Assembly: GCF_963678635.1 (NCBI RefSeq)
Contig: NC_087063.1
Span: forward strand, 15,257,006-15,321,005
Origin: Symsagittifera roscoffensis
Taxonomy: Eukaryota > Xenacoelomorpha > Acoela > Convolutidae
Reading direction: 5' to 3'
DNA length: 64,000 bases
Within the stretch, counting starts at the first letter, position 1. Every line of letters starts with the position of its first letter. Positions 47,557 through 57,693 of this stretch are shown piece after piece. The translations under genes were made by a program, and so were the position numbers. The notes below the pieces were generated by a model. That model did not search any database, was not told the origin of the DNA, and saw nothing but the letters and a program-made list of their open reading frames with translations.

Positions 47557-48408
47557 TTAGAGTGTGATTCTTTCTGTTGTTGGTAGAAAAAAGTTTGCTA
47601 TTTCAATTTTTGATAGGGGTATTGTATCAAGTGGGTCATGAAGATTAAAAAGTTGATTTATCTTGTATTTTGAATCATTTGTTAACGGTCCTGATAGATT
47701 TATGGTATCAGTTAGGTTTTCCTTTTCTATTAAAGGGAATGGGTCCGTTTTATGTGGTTGTTGGTTAAGTCGTTTTTTTTTAGTATTATTTTTGATCCAA
47801 TGTGAATATGGAATTGATTTGAATGTAGATGTTTCTAATAAATCAACTTCATAATGGTTGTTTTGACAATCTAAATAGAGTGGGAAATATTGTAGATTGT
47901 TTATTTGTGATTGATCTATGTCACTTTTTACTGCATATTTACATTCTAGTTGTGGTGAAGTTTTATCTTTGGCGAGATAGAAATTTATATTTTGTGGTAT
48001 TTCAACTGTTGTTTTTCTTGCTAATAGTTCAGGTGGTGTATTTCTACTAAGAGTATCAGGTAGTGCAAAGTTTTTTCCTGCTGTCCATACTATGTGTAAG
48101 TTTGGAAATTTCATAAAAATTAGTTGAAATCTGTAAATTCTATGGTTTCGATTTGATTTTTGTGTGAAAAGAAATATGATAGGTTTATAGTCTGTAAATA
48201 AAACTGTTGGATGTTTGGATCCAAGTATTAAAAATTCATATTCTGTTAAAGTATGTATAATAGCTGTACATTCTCTCATAAGGGTAGAGAGTCGTAGTTC
48301 AGCTTGTGTAAATAGGCGAGAGTTTGCTGATATAAGATTCATTTTATTTGTTCCATTGTGGGATTGTAATAATGCTGCTCCGATGCCAAAATTTGAAGCA
48401 TCGCACAT
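47557..48408 (-). CDS. pol: RNase H domain and pol linker (longest intact pol piece)
   Basis: 283 codons open from Met at 48408. Catalytic residues are in the expected places: Asp3 in CDASNFGIGAAL, Glu46 in LMRECTAI, Asp73 in VLFTDYKPI and Asp118 in ALPDTLSR. This D-E-D-D set defines the RNase H that degrades the RNA strand of the hybrid. After residue about 125 comes a linker without recognised motifs, leading to the integrase. A stop codon directly precedes the Met, so this Met is only the first in the surviving frame, not a real start. Confidence 0.85.
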   Translation of the reverse strand: MCDASNFGIGAALLQSHNGTNKMNLISANSRLFTQAELRLSTLMRECTAIIHTLTEYEFLILGSKHPTVLFTDYKPIIFLFTQKSNRNHRIYRFQLIFMKFPNLHIVWTAGKNFALPDTLSRNTPPELLARKTTVEIPQNINFYLAKDKTSPQLECKYAVKSDIDQSQINNLQYFPLYLDCQNNHYEVDLLETSTFKSIPYSHWIKNNTKKKRLNQQPHKTDPFPLIEKENLTDTINLSGPLTNDSKYKINQLFNLHDPLDTIPLSKIEIANFFLPTTERITL

Positions 48409-48411
48409 TGC

Positions 48412-49077
48412 TTAAAATGGTTGATTTGGATCTGGGATTGTGTTTGAAATTTGTTCAGTGAGAAATTGTTTGATTTCTTCAAATCGTGTTTGGTGTTCTG
48501 TTGTCCATTGAAAATTATTTTGTTGTCTAAGAATAATATAGAATGGTCTTAAGTACAATTGCATTTTAAATACATATTTACTTAAGAAATTTAACAATCC
48601 AAGAATTTCTTGGATTTTCTTTTTATTTGTTGTTGGTTGAAGTTTTTGAATTACGTCAATTCGCGATTTCAGTGGGGTTATAGTGTTTTTTGCATGATGT
48701 GTCCAAGAATTTTTATGCGTGTTAAGAAAAAAGTGATTTATCTGGGGCTGTTTTCATGTTTTCGTTCTGTAGAATTTGATGATATTTTTCTAGAACTATG
48801 AACATTTCATCTTTTGTTTGTGATTGCATAAAAACATCGTCTAAGTATGTGATTGCATTTTTACTAAGTATGAGTGTTCTAAAAATTTTACTCATGAAGG
48901 CTGAGAAAGCTGCTGGTCCTATGGATATACCATAGAATAATCTAATAAATTCTTATTGTTGATTTCCAATAACGAATTGCGTTAATCGTCGTGATTGTTC
49001 ATCAAGTGGCATTTGGTTGTATGCACTATACATGTCTGCGGTTGTGAAATATTTATCGTCTCTTTTTGTTAAAAGTA
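48412..49077 (-). pseudogene. pol: Reverse transcriptase, C-terminal half (YLDD)
   Basis: The frame resumes at 49077 with DDKYFTTADMYSAYNQMPL, containing the first catalytic Asp region (T-A-D-M-Y-S-A-Y-N-Q). It continues to ITYLDDVFMQSQTKDEM with the YLDD box at 48836-48847, and then to the thumb/connection region with FQWTTEHQTRFEEIKQFL. Stop codons are present (after GNQQ near 48957 and just before RNase H). These residues identify a Ty3/gypsy-type RT that copies the element's RNA in the cytoplasm. Confidence 0.88.
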
Positions 49078-50593
49078 GGGGCCCAGCTGAAAGCTGGAGA
49101 GACCTGTTTGATTATTTTAATATTGATTATTTTAAAATTGTTTTAAAATTTCAGGTTTCTCAAGTCAATAGCGCCCTTCCTACGCAAAAAAAGTGAAAGA
49201 GAAGCTTATGCATTCATTGGTAACGCTTTGGTAAAAAGTTTTCATGAGGGACATTTTCAAGTCCATAGGTGTTTCCCTAGACATCTTTGTTCCAATGCCA
49301 AAAAACTTTTAAAAAAACTTTTCCTAAGTGTACAGCTCTTCCCCGAGACAAATTAAGGACCAGCCGCTTGGGCAGGGGAGTTTCCTACAACCTGGTCTAT
49401 CGATTAAACCCTTAATCCCAAATCTGGATGGGTAGTTTTTGAAGAAATCGAAAAAGTTTGAAAAAATGGCCTAAAAACCGAAAAATTGACTATTCCTAAG
49501 TGTACAGCTCTTCCCCGAGACAAATTAAGGACCAGCCGCTTGGGCAGGGGAGTTTCCTACAACCTGGTCTATCGATTAAACCCTTAATCCCAAATCTGGA
49601 CGGGTAGTTTTTGAGGAAATCGGAAAGATTTGAAAAAAGGCCAAAAAAGTGACTTTTCCTAAGTCTATAGCTCTTCCCCTAGGCAAGTTAAGGACCAGCC
49701 GCTTGTGCGGGGGAGTTTCCTACAACCTGGTCTATCGATTAAACCCTTAATTCCAAATCTGGATGGGTAGTTTTGAGGAAATCGATAATTTCCGAAAAAA
49801 TAGGCAAAAAAATCAAAAAAGTGACTTTTCCTAAGTCTATAGCTCTTCCCCTAGGCAAGTTAAGGACCAGCCGCTTGTGCGGGGGAGTTTCCTACAACCT
49901 GGTCTATCGATTAAACCCTTAATTCCAAATCTGGACGGGTAGTTTTGAGGAAATCGATAATTTCCGAAAAAATAGGCAAAAAAGTCAAAAAAGTGACTTT
50001 TCCGAAGTCTATAGCTCTTCCCCTAGGCAAGTTAAGGACCAGCCGCTTGTGCGAGGGAGTTTCCTACAACCTGGTCTATCGATTAAGCACTTAATTTCAA
50101 ATCTGGATGGGTAGTTTTTGAGGAAATCGATAATTTCCGAAAAAATAGGCAAAAAAATCAAAAAAGTAACTTTTCCTAAGTCTATAGCTCTTCCCCTAAG
50201 CAAATTAGGGACCAGCCGCTTGTGCATGGGAGTTTCCTACAACCTGGTCTACCGATTAAACTCTTAATCCCAAATCTGGACGGGTAGTTTTTGAGGAAAT
50301 CGAAAATTTCCGAAAAAATGGGCAAAAAGTGAAAAAAAGTACCGAGTTGTGAAGCTTTTCTAAGACCGTAGGGGGTGGGGTAGGGTAAAAACTGCCCTAA
50401 ATTTCAAGCAGGCAGGTAGGTGAAACGCTACTGAATCCATTGGTACCACTTTTATGAGAATCTGACGGGTAGTTTTTTGGGAAAGCGAATTTTTCGAAAA
50501 AGCGTCTCAAAAAAAAAAAAAAAAAAAAAAACCAGATCTCATCTGGAAAAAAAAACCTTTTCATAATACCTGTTTAATAAATCAAACAGGAAT
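49078..50593. mobile_element. Helentron-associated (HINE/pearl-like) insertion with tandem-repeat core
   Basis: 1516 bp interrupting the RT gene and flanked on both sides by TA. It carries an 11-bp subterminal inverted repeat (CCTGTTTGATT at 49103-49113 and its complement ending at 50590). Hairpins lie near each end: CCAGCT/AGCTGG at 49083-49097 and CCTGTTT/AAACAGG at 50569-50590. Inside are six tandem repeats of about 170 bp and a poly-A run (about 50511-50531). Subterminal inverted repeats, a 3' hairpin and a minisatellite core are the hallmarks of non-autonomous Helentron-related elements such as oyster pearl and Drosophila DINE-1 (family knowledge). Removing it leaves the RT frame continuous across one TA. 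Confidence 0.7.
49321..50345 (+). repeat. Tandem array, six units of about 165-174 bp
   Basis: Unit starts (TTCCTAAGT or close) lie near 49321, 49493, 49654, 49825, 49997 and 50172, with a decayed seventh at about 50345. Each unit contains AAGGACCAGCCGCTTG, GGGAGTTTCCTACAACCTGG, TCTATCGATTAAACCCTTAA and TCTGGA(T/C)GGGTAGTTTT. Units 1-2 (GTGTACAG) differ from units 3-6 (GTCTATAG), so there are two sub-types in blocks. Confidence 0.92.
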
Positions 50594-51719
50594 TACTTGG
50601 ATTGGTTCTATTGGCCAACTACATTTGGATTCATCAATTGGTGAATTGAGGAATCTAGCATCTAGTATTGTTTTTAATGATTCTCCTTTGGCGAGGATAA
50701 AACCAGGGTTAATAAAGATGTTTCCTTTCGGTTGTTCTTCTTTATTTACTGGAGGTTTAATTTCGTTTTGTTCTAAAATGCCAAGTAGTCTATTGACTTT
50801 GTCATGTAAATGAATTGGTACTTTACTTGCTCTTTGTTTTTGAAAAATGCGTCAGGTTTCAAGGGTAAATGTAGTGGTGAATTTATCTTTCCAACGTCAA
50901 ATTTAGATGTTGCAAAAACTTTTGGGTATCTTAAGAGTAAATCGGCTATTTTTTCAAATTCATTCTGGGTTAATTGAGAGTGTTGAAAAATGAACATTGT
51001 CAAGAATTTTTGTTGTTGTTCTGTATAGTGTGATATTTTGAAGGTTGGCTTAAAAAAAGGTGTTTTTGGGAAATAGTCTGTGTTTCTTTTTTCATTGCTT
51101 ATTATGTTAATCATTGATAGTTCTTCATCGAGGATTGTTGATTGACATATATCTAGTAGTTGTAATATATTATTCACTCTGTATGCTACTTTTTCGTGGG
51201 GAAAGTTGTTGGATTAGTTTCACAATATTCTAAGAGTCCTAAGGGTAAGGTGATTTTATATGGTGAATTATTATACACGTGTAGAGAAATAATATCGGAG
51301 TTTGAGTCTTTCGTGTATTTTATGAATGAAATTGTTATTCTAAAAAATTTGTGAATTGGTCGGAATTCAAAGTCTGACATATAGGGATGTTGCCTAATTT
51401 GATTTTTGTCATACTGGTGAACTCGTTTAGTTGGAAATTCATAAATATAACCTGAGAGTGGTTTAAGATGTTTTATTTCTTTATTATAGATGGGGTAAAA
51501 TTTTGAAAAAAATGGTGGTTGTTTGCTCATTCTCAGGAAGAATGTTAAAGCGGTGTTTTGCATTTTTGGATATTTATCTTTTATATTAATTTTACTATCT
51601 AATATATTAATAGTTGGTATATACTTTGTGATGAACAGAATTCCAATAATATTGTGTTTTATATCTGTAATATGGAATATTTGTTTAAATGGTTTATTGA
51701 GAAGTTTATTTTGTTCCAA
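50594..51719 (-). pseudogene. pol: Protease/RT linker and N-terminal half of reverse transcriptase
   Basis: Open pieces are 51719-51186 and 51177-50773, then a continued frame to 50594 after a one-base frameshift near 50845 in an A-rich run. The last part encodes FINPGFILAKGESLKTILDA, then RFLNSPIDESKCSWPIEPIQ. This is the RT fingers/palm segment with the conserved K and the LDAR-LN motif of the Ty3/gypsy group. The frame is cut at 50594 by the 1.5-kb insertion and resumes at 49077. Confidence 0.8.
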
Positions 51720-52030
51720 TGTTTTTGTGGGAACATGGAAAAATTGAATTTTTCCATAATTTGTTAAGGTTGAGCCTTGTGCTGTTGCTAGTCTACTTGT
51801 TGTTTTTACGGGTGTCAGTCTCGGGTGTAGGATTTTGATTTCATTCCAAGTTGGAATATTGATGATATTTGATTCTGCTTCAGAGTCTATTGAAAAATCT
51901 ATTTCAGGGTCTGGTGGTTGAAAATCTTTACTTTTTGGACTTTCTAAAAGAAGGAGGATTGTCCAAATTTTTTCTTTTGGTGGTTCTTTTGGTATACTCT
52001 GGTAAATGTGATTTGTACTAGAACATGGTG
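51640..52030 (-). pseudogene. pro: Aspartic protease-like region
   Basis: On the minus strand around 51905-51880 the frame reads FSIDSEAESNII, in the place of the retroviral protease active-site strand (D-T/S-G-A). About 60 codons later comes HNIIGILFITKYIP, which resembles the second conserved strand (I-L/I-G-x-x-F/D-I/L). The catalytic Asp-Ser pair is followed by Glu instead of Gly. The region sits correctly between nucleocapsid and RT. Assignment is by position and these two motifs; the Glu substitution suggests an inactive copy. Confidence 0.55.
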
Positions 52031-52319
52031 TTTGGTCTTTTTTAGATTGTTGTTATGTTGTTACTTCATTTACTATATGTTCTGTAGGTACGTTATTACT
52101 TATAGGTCTAGAGTGATAATCTAAAAGTAATTCCAAATGATTTTCGTAAATATGTGAATGAAAAGGTTGTTCGTATGTAACGGTTTCATAAACATTTTCA
52201 AATTTTATCATGTTGACTAAAAGTGTGTTTTCTATATCACTTTCACTGTCTGTTGATTCACAATTAATGTGATTTAATTGTAACTCAGTAGTTTTTGGGT
52301 TATCAATACCAGGGGGTCT

Positions 52320-53392
52320 GAATTTATTTCATCAGTTGTTTGTACTTGATTTATTTGTCTCTGATGTTTTGGTGTATTACTTCTATATTTGTTTTGAGAG
52401 TCTGGATAACGTGTGTTATTCCTATCAGGTGATTGAGAGTAGTTTCTTTGTTCATTGTTATAGTTTGGATTCCTGTGTTGTGAATTTTCTCGTGATCTAT
52501 TTTAATAATTGTTATAATTAAATCTTTGGTGATTTGATCGATTGTTTGAATAATCTCGTGATCGATTGTTATATTGTTGATTGCGATTATTTGAATAGCT
52601 TCTGTTCCTATTGGTGGAATATTTTCTGTGTCTATTGTATGATGAGTTTCTTGATCTATCATTTGAATAGAGTCTATTCCTAAGATATGAATGGGAACTG
52701 GTATCAAACGAATAATTCTGTCTGTTTGAGTTTGATCGTGAATAATTATTTCGATAATGGGTATTTCTACTGTGTGATCGACTCTATCTATTTGGTGAGG
52801 GATTTCGTGAATTTTTCTTACCTGGTGATCTACCTCTGTAGTTAGAATTATAAGGTGATTGATTTCTTGAATGATTTGAGATATTAGGGAGTGGTTTTCC
52901 AGAGCTATTGTTACTATGAATGTTTTTGTTTGGTAAATTTTGATCTTTTTTCATATATTGATAGAAAGATTTATTTGATTCTTTGTACTTTTGTGGTTTA
53001 TTTTGATTGTCTTGCTGTTTTTGTCTGCATTTAGCAATGCTGTGTCCGTATCTTCGGCAATAGTTACACTGTTTTTTAAATGATGATTTACCTTTAAAAT
53101 TTGGGTTTTTCTGATATATATTCAGAATTTTAGTGATTTTTTCGGATAAATCTGTGTCTGAATTATGTATATTATTTATTTGTGTTGTTGTTGTTTGAAT
53201 ATTTTTAATGTAAGGTAATTTGAGGTTTTCTTTTTCTTTTGGTTTCATAGTGATTTCTGCTTGTTCTAGTTTATCTACATGTTTTCTGAATTCTAGATCT
53301 GGTTCTCGAAATGAGGAAGGATGTGATGCTCTTATTTTAACTGCTATTTTTTGTAATTGAGGTGTTAGAGTCATCATTAAAATTTCTGTCAT
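52320..53392 (-). pseudogene. gag: gag nucleocapsid: CCHC zinc knuckle and Arg/Ser/Asn-rich tail
   Basis: The frame from 53392 to 52784 encodes 202 codons. A single zinc knuckle, CNYCRRYGHSIAKC, has Cys109, Cys112, His117 and Cys122 in C-x2-C-x4-H-x4-C spacing, typical of nucleocapsids that bind the genomic RNA. After it comes a long low-complexity tail rich in Asn, Ser, Arg, Tyr and Gln with recurring RS, NRS and SPN words. This tail continues with frame changes to about 52320. Such a long RS-like tail is unusual for a retrotransposon nucleocapsid. It is separated from the capsid piece by about 80 bp containing stops. Confidence 0.75.
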
Positions 53393-53475
53393 TTTTGTGT
53401 TTTATAATCATGAGTGTTTAGTGAGTATGCTTTTCGGACTAGTGTTTCGATCCTTACTGCTAGTTGTTTGACCGT

Positions 53476-55590
53476 TTAATTTGGTAATCTACGAATTTCA
53501 TTGCATAAGACTCTTTGATGTTGTTTGTTCCTTTCTGAATCAAACATTTTTGAAAATTCTTGTATGAATCTTTTCCAATCTGATTTTAATTCTATAGGTA
53601 AAACTGAAAACCATTTTTGAGCTGCGCCATCAAGTGTGGTTTTTATTAACGCTGTGCGTCTATGCATCCAATTTTGGTGAAGTGGCGTATTTATGGGTTC
53701 AGGTCCAATGCTCAAAATTAAATTTACTGTGACTGCATTTAAATAATCTTCTACAGAATATTCAGGATCTGTGCCAGTGAATACCATCAATGGTTTGTTT
53801 GATTGTATTGATGATCCACCCATGAGGTATGGATTCATAGTCATCTGTAGTGAGTCTACGGCATTTGGCTTTTGTGAAAAATTTGTGAGTTGAGTTTCTG
53901 TGATCTCGTGTTGTTGTAAATAATAGGGTAGTGGGGTTTCTTTTTGCATTTGTGTTGATTGATAATTATCTGTATTAACTGGGTTTTGTATTTGTTTTGG
54001 TTGATATGATTGTCTATACGTTGGGTTTTGCGTTTGCAATGGTTGGTGATTTTGTGGTATTAGCTAGGTTTTGTGGATAAAAATTTGTATTTTGGGAAGC
54101 TTGATTTGGTCTAGGTGGTTTTACACGGTACTCTTGAGTATATGGTGCAAAATTATCTGGTTGATATTAATCATCATCATCTGATGATAGATAATTGGGT
54201 GTATAATAAGGTGTATTGTGTTTACCTTGATTTTGTTCATTATTTTTACTCTGTTGAAACATGGATGATTTTCATTTTGGTCTTGTGAAATGCGTGGGTA
54301 GTCATGAGAATTCAATGAAATTGTTGTTGGTTGTCGAAAATTTTGTCTTTGTGGAAATAAATGATTTTGGGTATTTGGGCGAAAAGATTTAGATGTTTGT
54401 GGTCTATTTACATAGTTATAATTGTGTTCTGCAAAGTTAGTTCTGCAAAGTCTAAATGGTTGATAGCTCACATGTGGGTATCTTGGTTCAATGGTGGGTT
54501 TAACCGTAGATTGTAGTGATACTTGTGGTAAGATTGGATTTTTTGGTCTTGGAGTTGTAAGATTTGGATGTATTGGTGAGATAGTTTGTTGTGCTGTTGT
54601 TACTACTGTGGTAACTACTTCTTCATTTGTGAAATTTGATGATGTTTGAATATATTGTTGTGTGAGGTTCCTAGTTCCATTTAGATTTTCTTGTTGTATG
54701 ACAGTTGAATTTAAACTATTATTTCCTGTTCTACTGGGTAGTAATGAATTATAGTTTAAAGGTGTTGCATCAATTGTGGGTGGATATATCTTAACATAAT
54801 TTTTGTTTATGGAAACTGTGCCAATTGCTTGACTTGAAATATCTGTTGGTATGATAATGAATAATGGATGAGACCATTCAGAGTCCCAAACATAATCTGA
54901 TTCTTCTGCTAATACCGTATCATCTGTTAAATTTTGGAGTCTGAAACTCTTTCTTGCTTGTGAGATTAAATCAAGATTATGGGTGAAATAATCTATGATA
55001 AACCATGCTAAGATTTTTTGTAAATCGTGTTTAACGTTTTGTGAAAGGTCGTTACTTGTTAAATTTTCACGGATTGTATTTAAATATTCAGAAAATACTG
55101 TGATTTCATGTCTTACAATTGTATGTTTTGATGTTTGAACTGGTGAAGTTCCTTGGAAATCTGGTTTTTCTAATATAGATAGATAGCTACAATTTATTCG
55201 AAATACTTCATTAGTAAATATTGCATTTGCTCTTTGTGAATTTTGGTGTTGTATATTTTTTATGAATTCTGTGAATACTTTTGAGAATTCTTTATCTACG
55301 TTGTCTGTTTAAAGTAGATATCTACCATGAAAATTACTTGGAGTCTGTAATTCTATGGTATAGATTCCGTACTGTTGTGTTAGGTTACATATTTCTTTGA
55401 GGTAATGGTCGACAATTTGTCTTTTGATTTTTACTTCTGGAACTTCTGCTGTGCATGGACTAACTCCTTTTTCAAATTAATTTGCTTGTAAAATTTTTTA
55501 AAATTTTGTTTGTCCTCTGTCATATGTGAGGGAAGTAATTTTAAATGAGAGGATGGAGTTTTCATCTTCAGTTTCTTCATTTTGACTCAT
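53476..55590 (-). pseudogene. gag: gag, matrix-like and capsid region (interrupted)
   Basis: An ATG at 55590 opens a frame that is stopped by TAA codons within the first 40 codons and again at about 55310. Similar coding continues in shifting frames to 53476. The best open piece, 54039-53476, encodes a Pro/Gln/Asn-rich lead and then a capsid-like core: FTGTDPEYSVEDYLNAV, HRRTALIKTTLDGAAQKWF, a DWKRFIQEFSKMF helix and QHQRVLCNEIRRL. The order F-G--P----DYL, R--L---L-G-A--WF, SDW--F---F is that of Retrotrans_gag capsids, which assemble the intracellular particle. A copy of the 5' part lies at 59690-60640 and lacks the two earliest stops. Confidence 0.7.
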
Positions 55591-55686
55591 TTTTGTGCTT
55601 TATAACCGTTAATTTGTAACTTTCATTGTGTTTTATTGGTTGATTCCAATTGTATAGTCTTACTGGTTTGTTTTTTTAGGTGTTTT

Positions 55687-56031
55687 TTATTCTGCGTTTT
55701 CCTTGTATTGATGAATGCGATGTGGTTTCTGAGTCAGAAAAATACAATGTATCATTAACTTGGTAATTCTTATTTTTGAGTCTTTTAATCTATAAAGCTC
55801 TTCTAAATGACTTGTTTCTGATTCGGAGAATGCGTTTCTCTGATTTGAAAAATTTTTTCGTGTAATCTGTCTTTGTTTGCTTAGAACTTTTCGTTTGATT
55901 GTTTGTCGTTTTGTTCTAAAATATCCTGTTGACTGTCTGTGTAAAGTGATTACGAGATCAAATTTCTCGTTGTTTATTTCACAGTTGTGTAATATGATTA
56001 TTTGTTTATTTCTTAAATTGTCTAGTGACAT
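55687..56031 (-). CDS. Retrotransposon leader ORF (unrecognised, 114 codons)
   Basis: Starts with Met-Ser-Leu-Asp-Asn-Leu at 56031 and ends at a stop near 55687. The product is basic, rich in Lys, Arg, Gln and Asn, and has no domain I recognise. It lies between the leader and gag. The equivalent frame in the partial copy (61619-61864) is cut to 81 codons where a rearrangement joins it to other DNA. It could be a separate short protein or the first part of gag before a frameshift. Confidence 0.4.
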   Translation of the reverse strand: MSLDNLRNKQIIILHNCEINNEKFDLVITLHRQSTGYFRTKRQTIKRKVLSKQRQITRKNFSNQRNAFSESETSHLEELYRLKDSKIRITKLMIHCIFLTQKPHRIHQYKENAE

Positions 56032-56039
56032 AGGGTTTA

Positions 56040-57316
56040 GGATGACGGATGCAATATTTGGATTAGTGATTTTAATGCCTAAATTATTAGTTTTTACGAT
56101 TTTTTCGGGTTAGCCTAACTTGGGTCTTGTGTTTTGGGTTGCAGAGAAAAAAATATATCGATTCCGAAGAATGATTGTTACTTTCTCGTGGCTAGTCTAA
56201 GTTAAGGTGATAACTTAATTAATCTTACTTAGGGGTAATGATTGCGTTCAAGGGTTGGAGAATTGTAAATCAATCCACAAGGCTCAGGTATAATTAGAAC
56301 ACAAGTAGTTCGTTAGATACTATTTTAAACTTACTGAGTTTAAGTATTATCCTGGGTGAGGTAAGAGGGGGGATCAAGTGAAGGATGAATAACCGAAGTT
56401 CTTCACTGTTTATGCTAATTCGAATGGTTAGTGTTATTGAAAAATTTCTGTTAGTCCTGGGTCGTAGAAAGGGTTGGATAGTGAATCGACGTTTTAGGTC
56501 GTTAGACACTATGATAAATGTGTGGGGGAGAACAAAATTGTTCTATTTGATCCAAGGATAAGCCTTGATGATCAGGATATAATTTAATGATACAAAATTT
56601 AGTTTAGATAAAAGTGAAATGGAGATCCAAGGAAAGCCTTGATGATCTGTTAAGTTTAACAGGTTTAATTTAGGTTAAAGTAAAAATTTAATAGGCCTTT
56701 TTAAAGTAATTTAAAGTTTAATTGACAGAAAGGTTTCGTTTTTGATGATGTTAGTGGTTTATGATTTGCTTGTTATGTTTAGGTGATGAAGCTGAGATGA
56801 AGAAATTATTTTTATATTACTAACAATTTGTGTATTTACTAACTAATTTTTGTTTTTCATTTTCAATAAACATTCTTTCTAGATATCTTTTCAATTTACT
56901 GCAGATTTAAAGAAACGATTAGAGATCTTTTTATCAATCGTTATTCAACAATCACAGGTTTAGCGCCTGTAATTATCAGTGAAGAATTTTCTTCAATTAT
57001 ACTATGTCTGCAAATGAAAATTTAATTTCATTGCTAATAAAACTCTAAATATAAAGTTTGTGTTGGCTTTTGCCGTACGACCATGAACCTTATGGGTAAG
57101 TTCCGTTGTAGTCGTATATCGTCTCTTGTCCGAGGTCTTCTTCCAGTACCGGGGAGTTCTTGTATTGTTCGCAATGATGGCTCTGATCTATTGAGTCGTA
57201 GAGACATTTCAATTAAATTATTGTCGTATAACATTTTTGTGAATTTTGTCTAAGTCTAATCTATTTTTAGTTAGTTCTAAGTTATTTTATTGCTTAAGGT
57301 CTTATTCGAGACTTAT
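56040..57316 (-). other. Retrotransposon 5' untranslated leader
   Basis: About 1.3 kb between the primer-binding site and the first plausible ORF. It is nearly identical to 61870-63233 in the partial second copy. A 71-codon open frame at 56294-56509 is identical in both copies, but so is the surrounding sequence, so this is not evidence of coding. Confidence 0.5.
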
Positions 57317-57326
57317 GGTCGCACCA
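57317..57326 (-). other. Primer-binding site candidate
   Basis: Two bases after the 5' LTR the minus strand reads TGGTGCGACCATAAGTCTCG. The TGG start, which would pair with a tRNA CCA end, and the 2-nt spacing are typical. I could not match the tRNA. The same site is conserved in the partial copy at 63234-63243. Confidence 0.6.
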
Positions 57327-57328
57327 GA

Positions 57329-57693
57329 TGAGTTGTGATGGATGTCTAACTCAGAATAATTTCAGATAAGGTACACCGTCTGCTCGTCACGCTATCTTTT
57401 TTTCGGCCGGATAGATTCGTGTAATTTCTTAGTCTAATACCAATCTTAATCTTACTCTTATATCTCTTAGTCTCAATAGATCTAGAGTATACTGGTTTGT
57501 TACGAGTTGGTCTCTTGGAAAAGGCAACTAAGTTGTAGGTTAAATTCAGAATGCTCTGGTGCTGAAATTTTAGCACTTACAAATAAATGGGTTGTTAGTT
57601 AGATGGAGTATGATTGGTTAGTCTTCAAATTTTTGTAGGGATAAAATATCTAATTTATAACCAATAATAATATATAGTTTGGATCAGGTTCCT
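57329..57693 (-). repeat. 5' LTR
   Basis: 365 bp, ending CACAACTCA on the minus strand just before the primer-binding site. The outermost base has changed from the expected A to T on the plus strand, so TG reads AG here; the TAAT target duplication follows. Confidence 0.88.

Larger units (their letters stand above)
38196..57693 (-). mobile_element. Giant LTR retrotransposon (Ty3/gypsy-like) with env-like region, nested insertion included
   Basis: The span is about 19.5 kb, or 18 kb without the insertion at 49078-50593. On the minus strand the order is 5' LTR, primer-binding site, 1.3-kb leader, leader ORF, gag with CCHC knuckle, protease-like region, RT, RNase H, integrase, hydrophobic ORF, envelope-like region, accessory region and 3' LTR. 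RT-RNaseH-IN order and a D(35)E integrase place it with Ty3/gypsy (Metaviridae). TG...CA ends and a 4-bp TAAT duplication fit. The sense strand is strongly A/C-rich, which marks the element's extent. The two LTRs differ by a dozen or more substitutions and several indels. Frameshifts and stops occur in most genes, so this copy is defective. Confidence 0.85.

Noticed and set aside
49321..50345. CRISPR-like array
   Set aside because: Repeats are long (about 170 bp), adjacent with no unique spacers, and the genome is eukaryotic.
52351..52707. Ile-rich 118-codon frame
   Set aside because: It is the alternative frame of the Arg/Ser/Asn-rich nucleocapsid tail; the repeated codon pattern produces Ile/Thr-rich shadows.
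56294..56509. 71-codon open frame identical in both retrotransposon copies (also 62127-62342)
   Set aside because: Surrounding leader DNA is equally conserved because the copies are a recent duplication, so identity is not evidence of coding.
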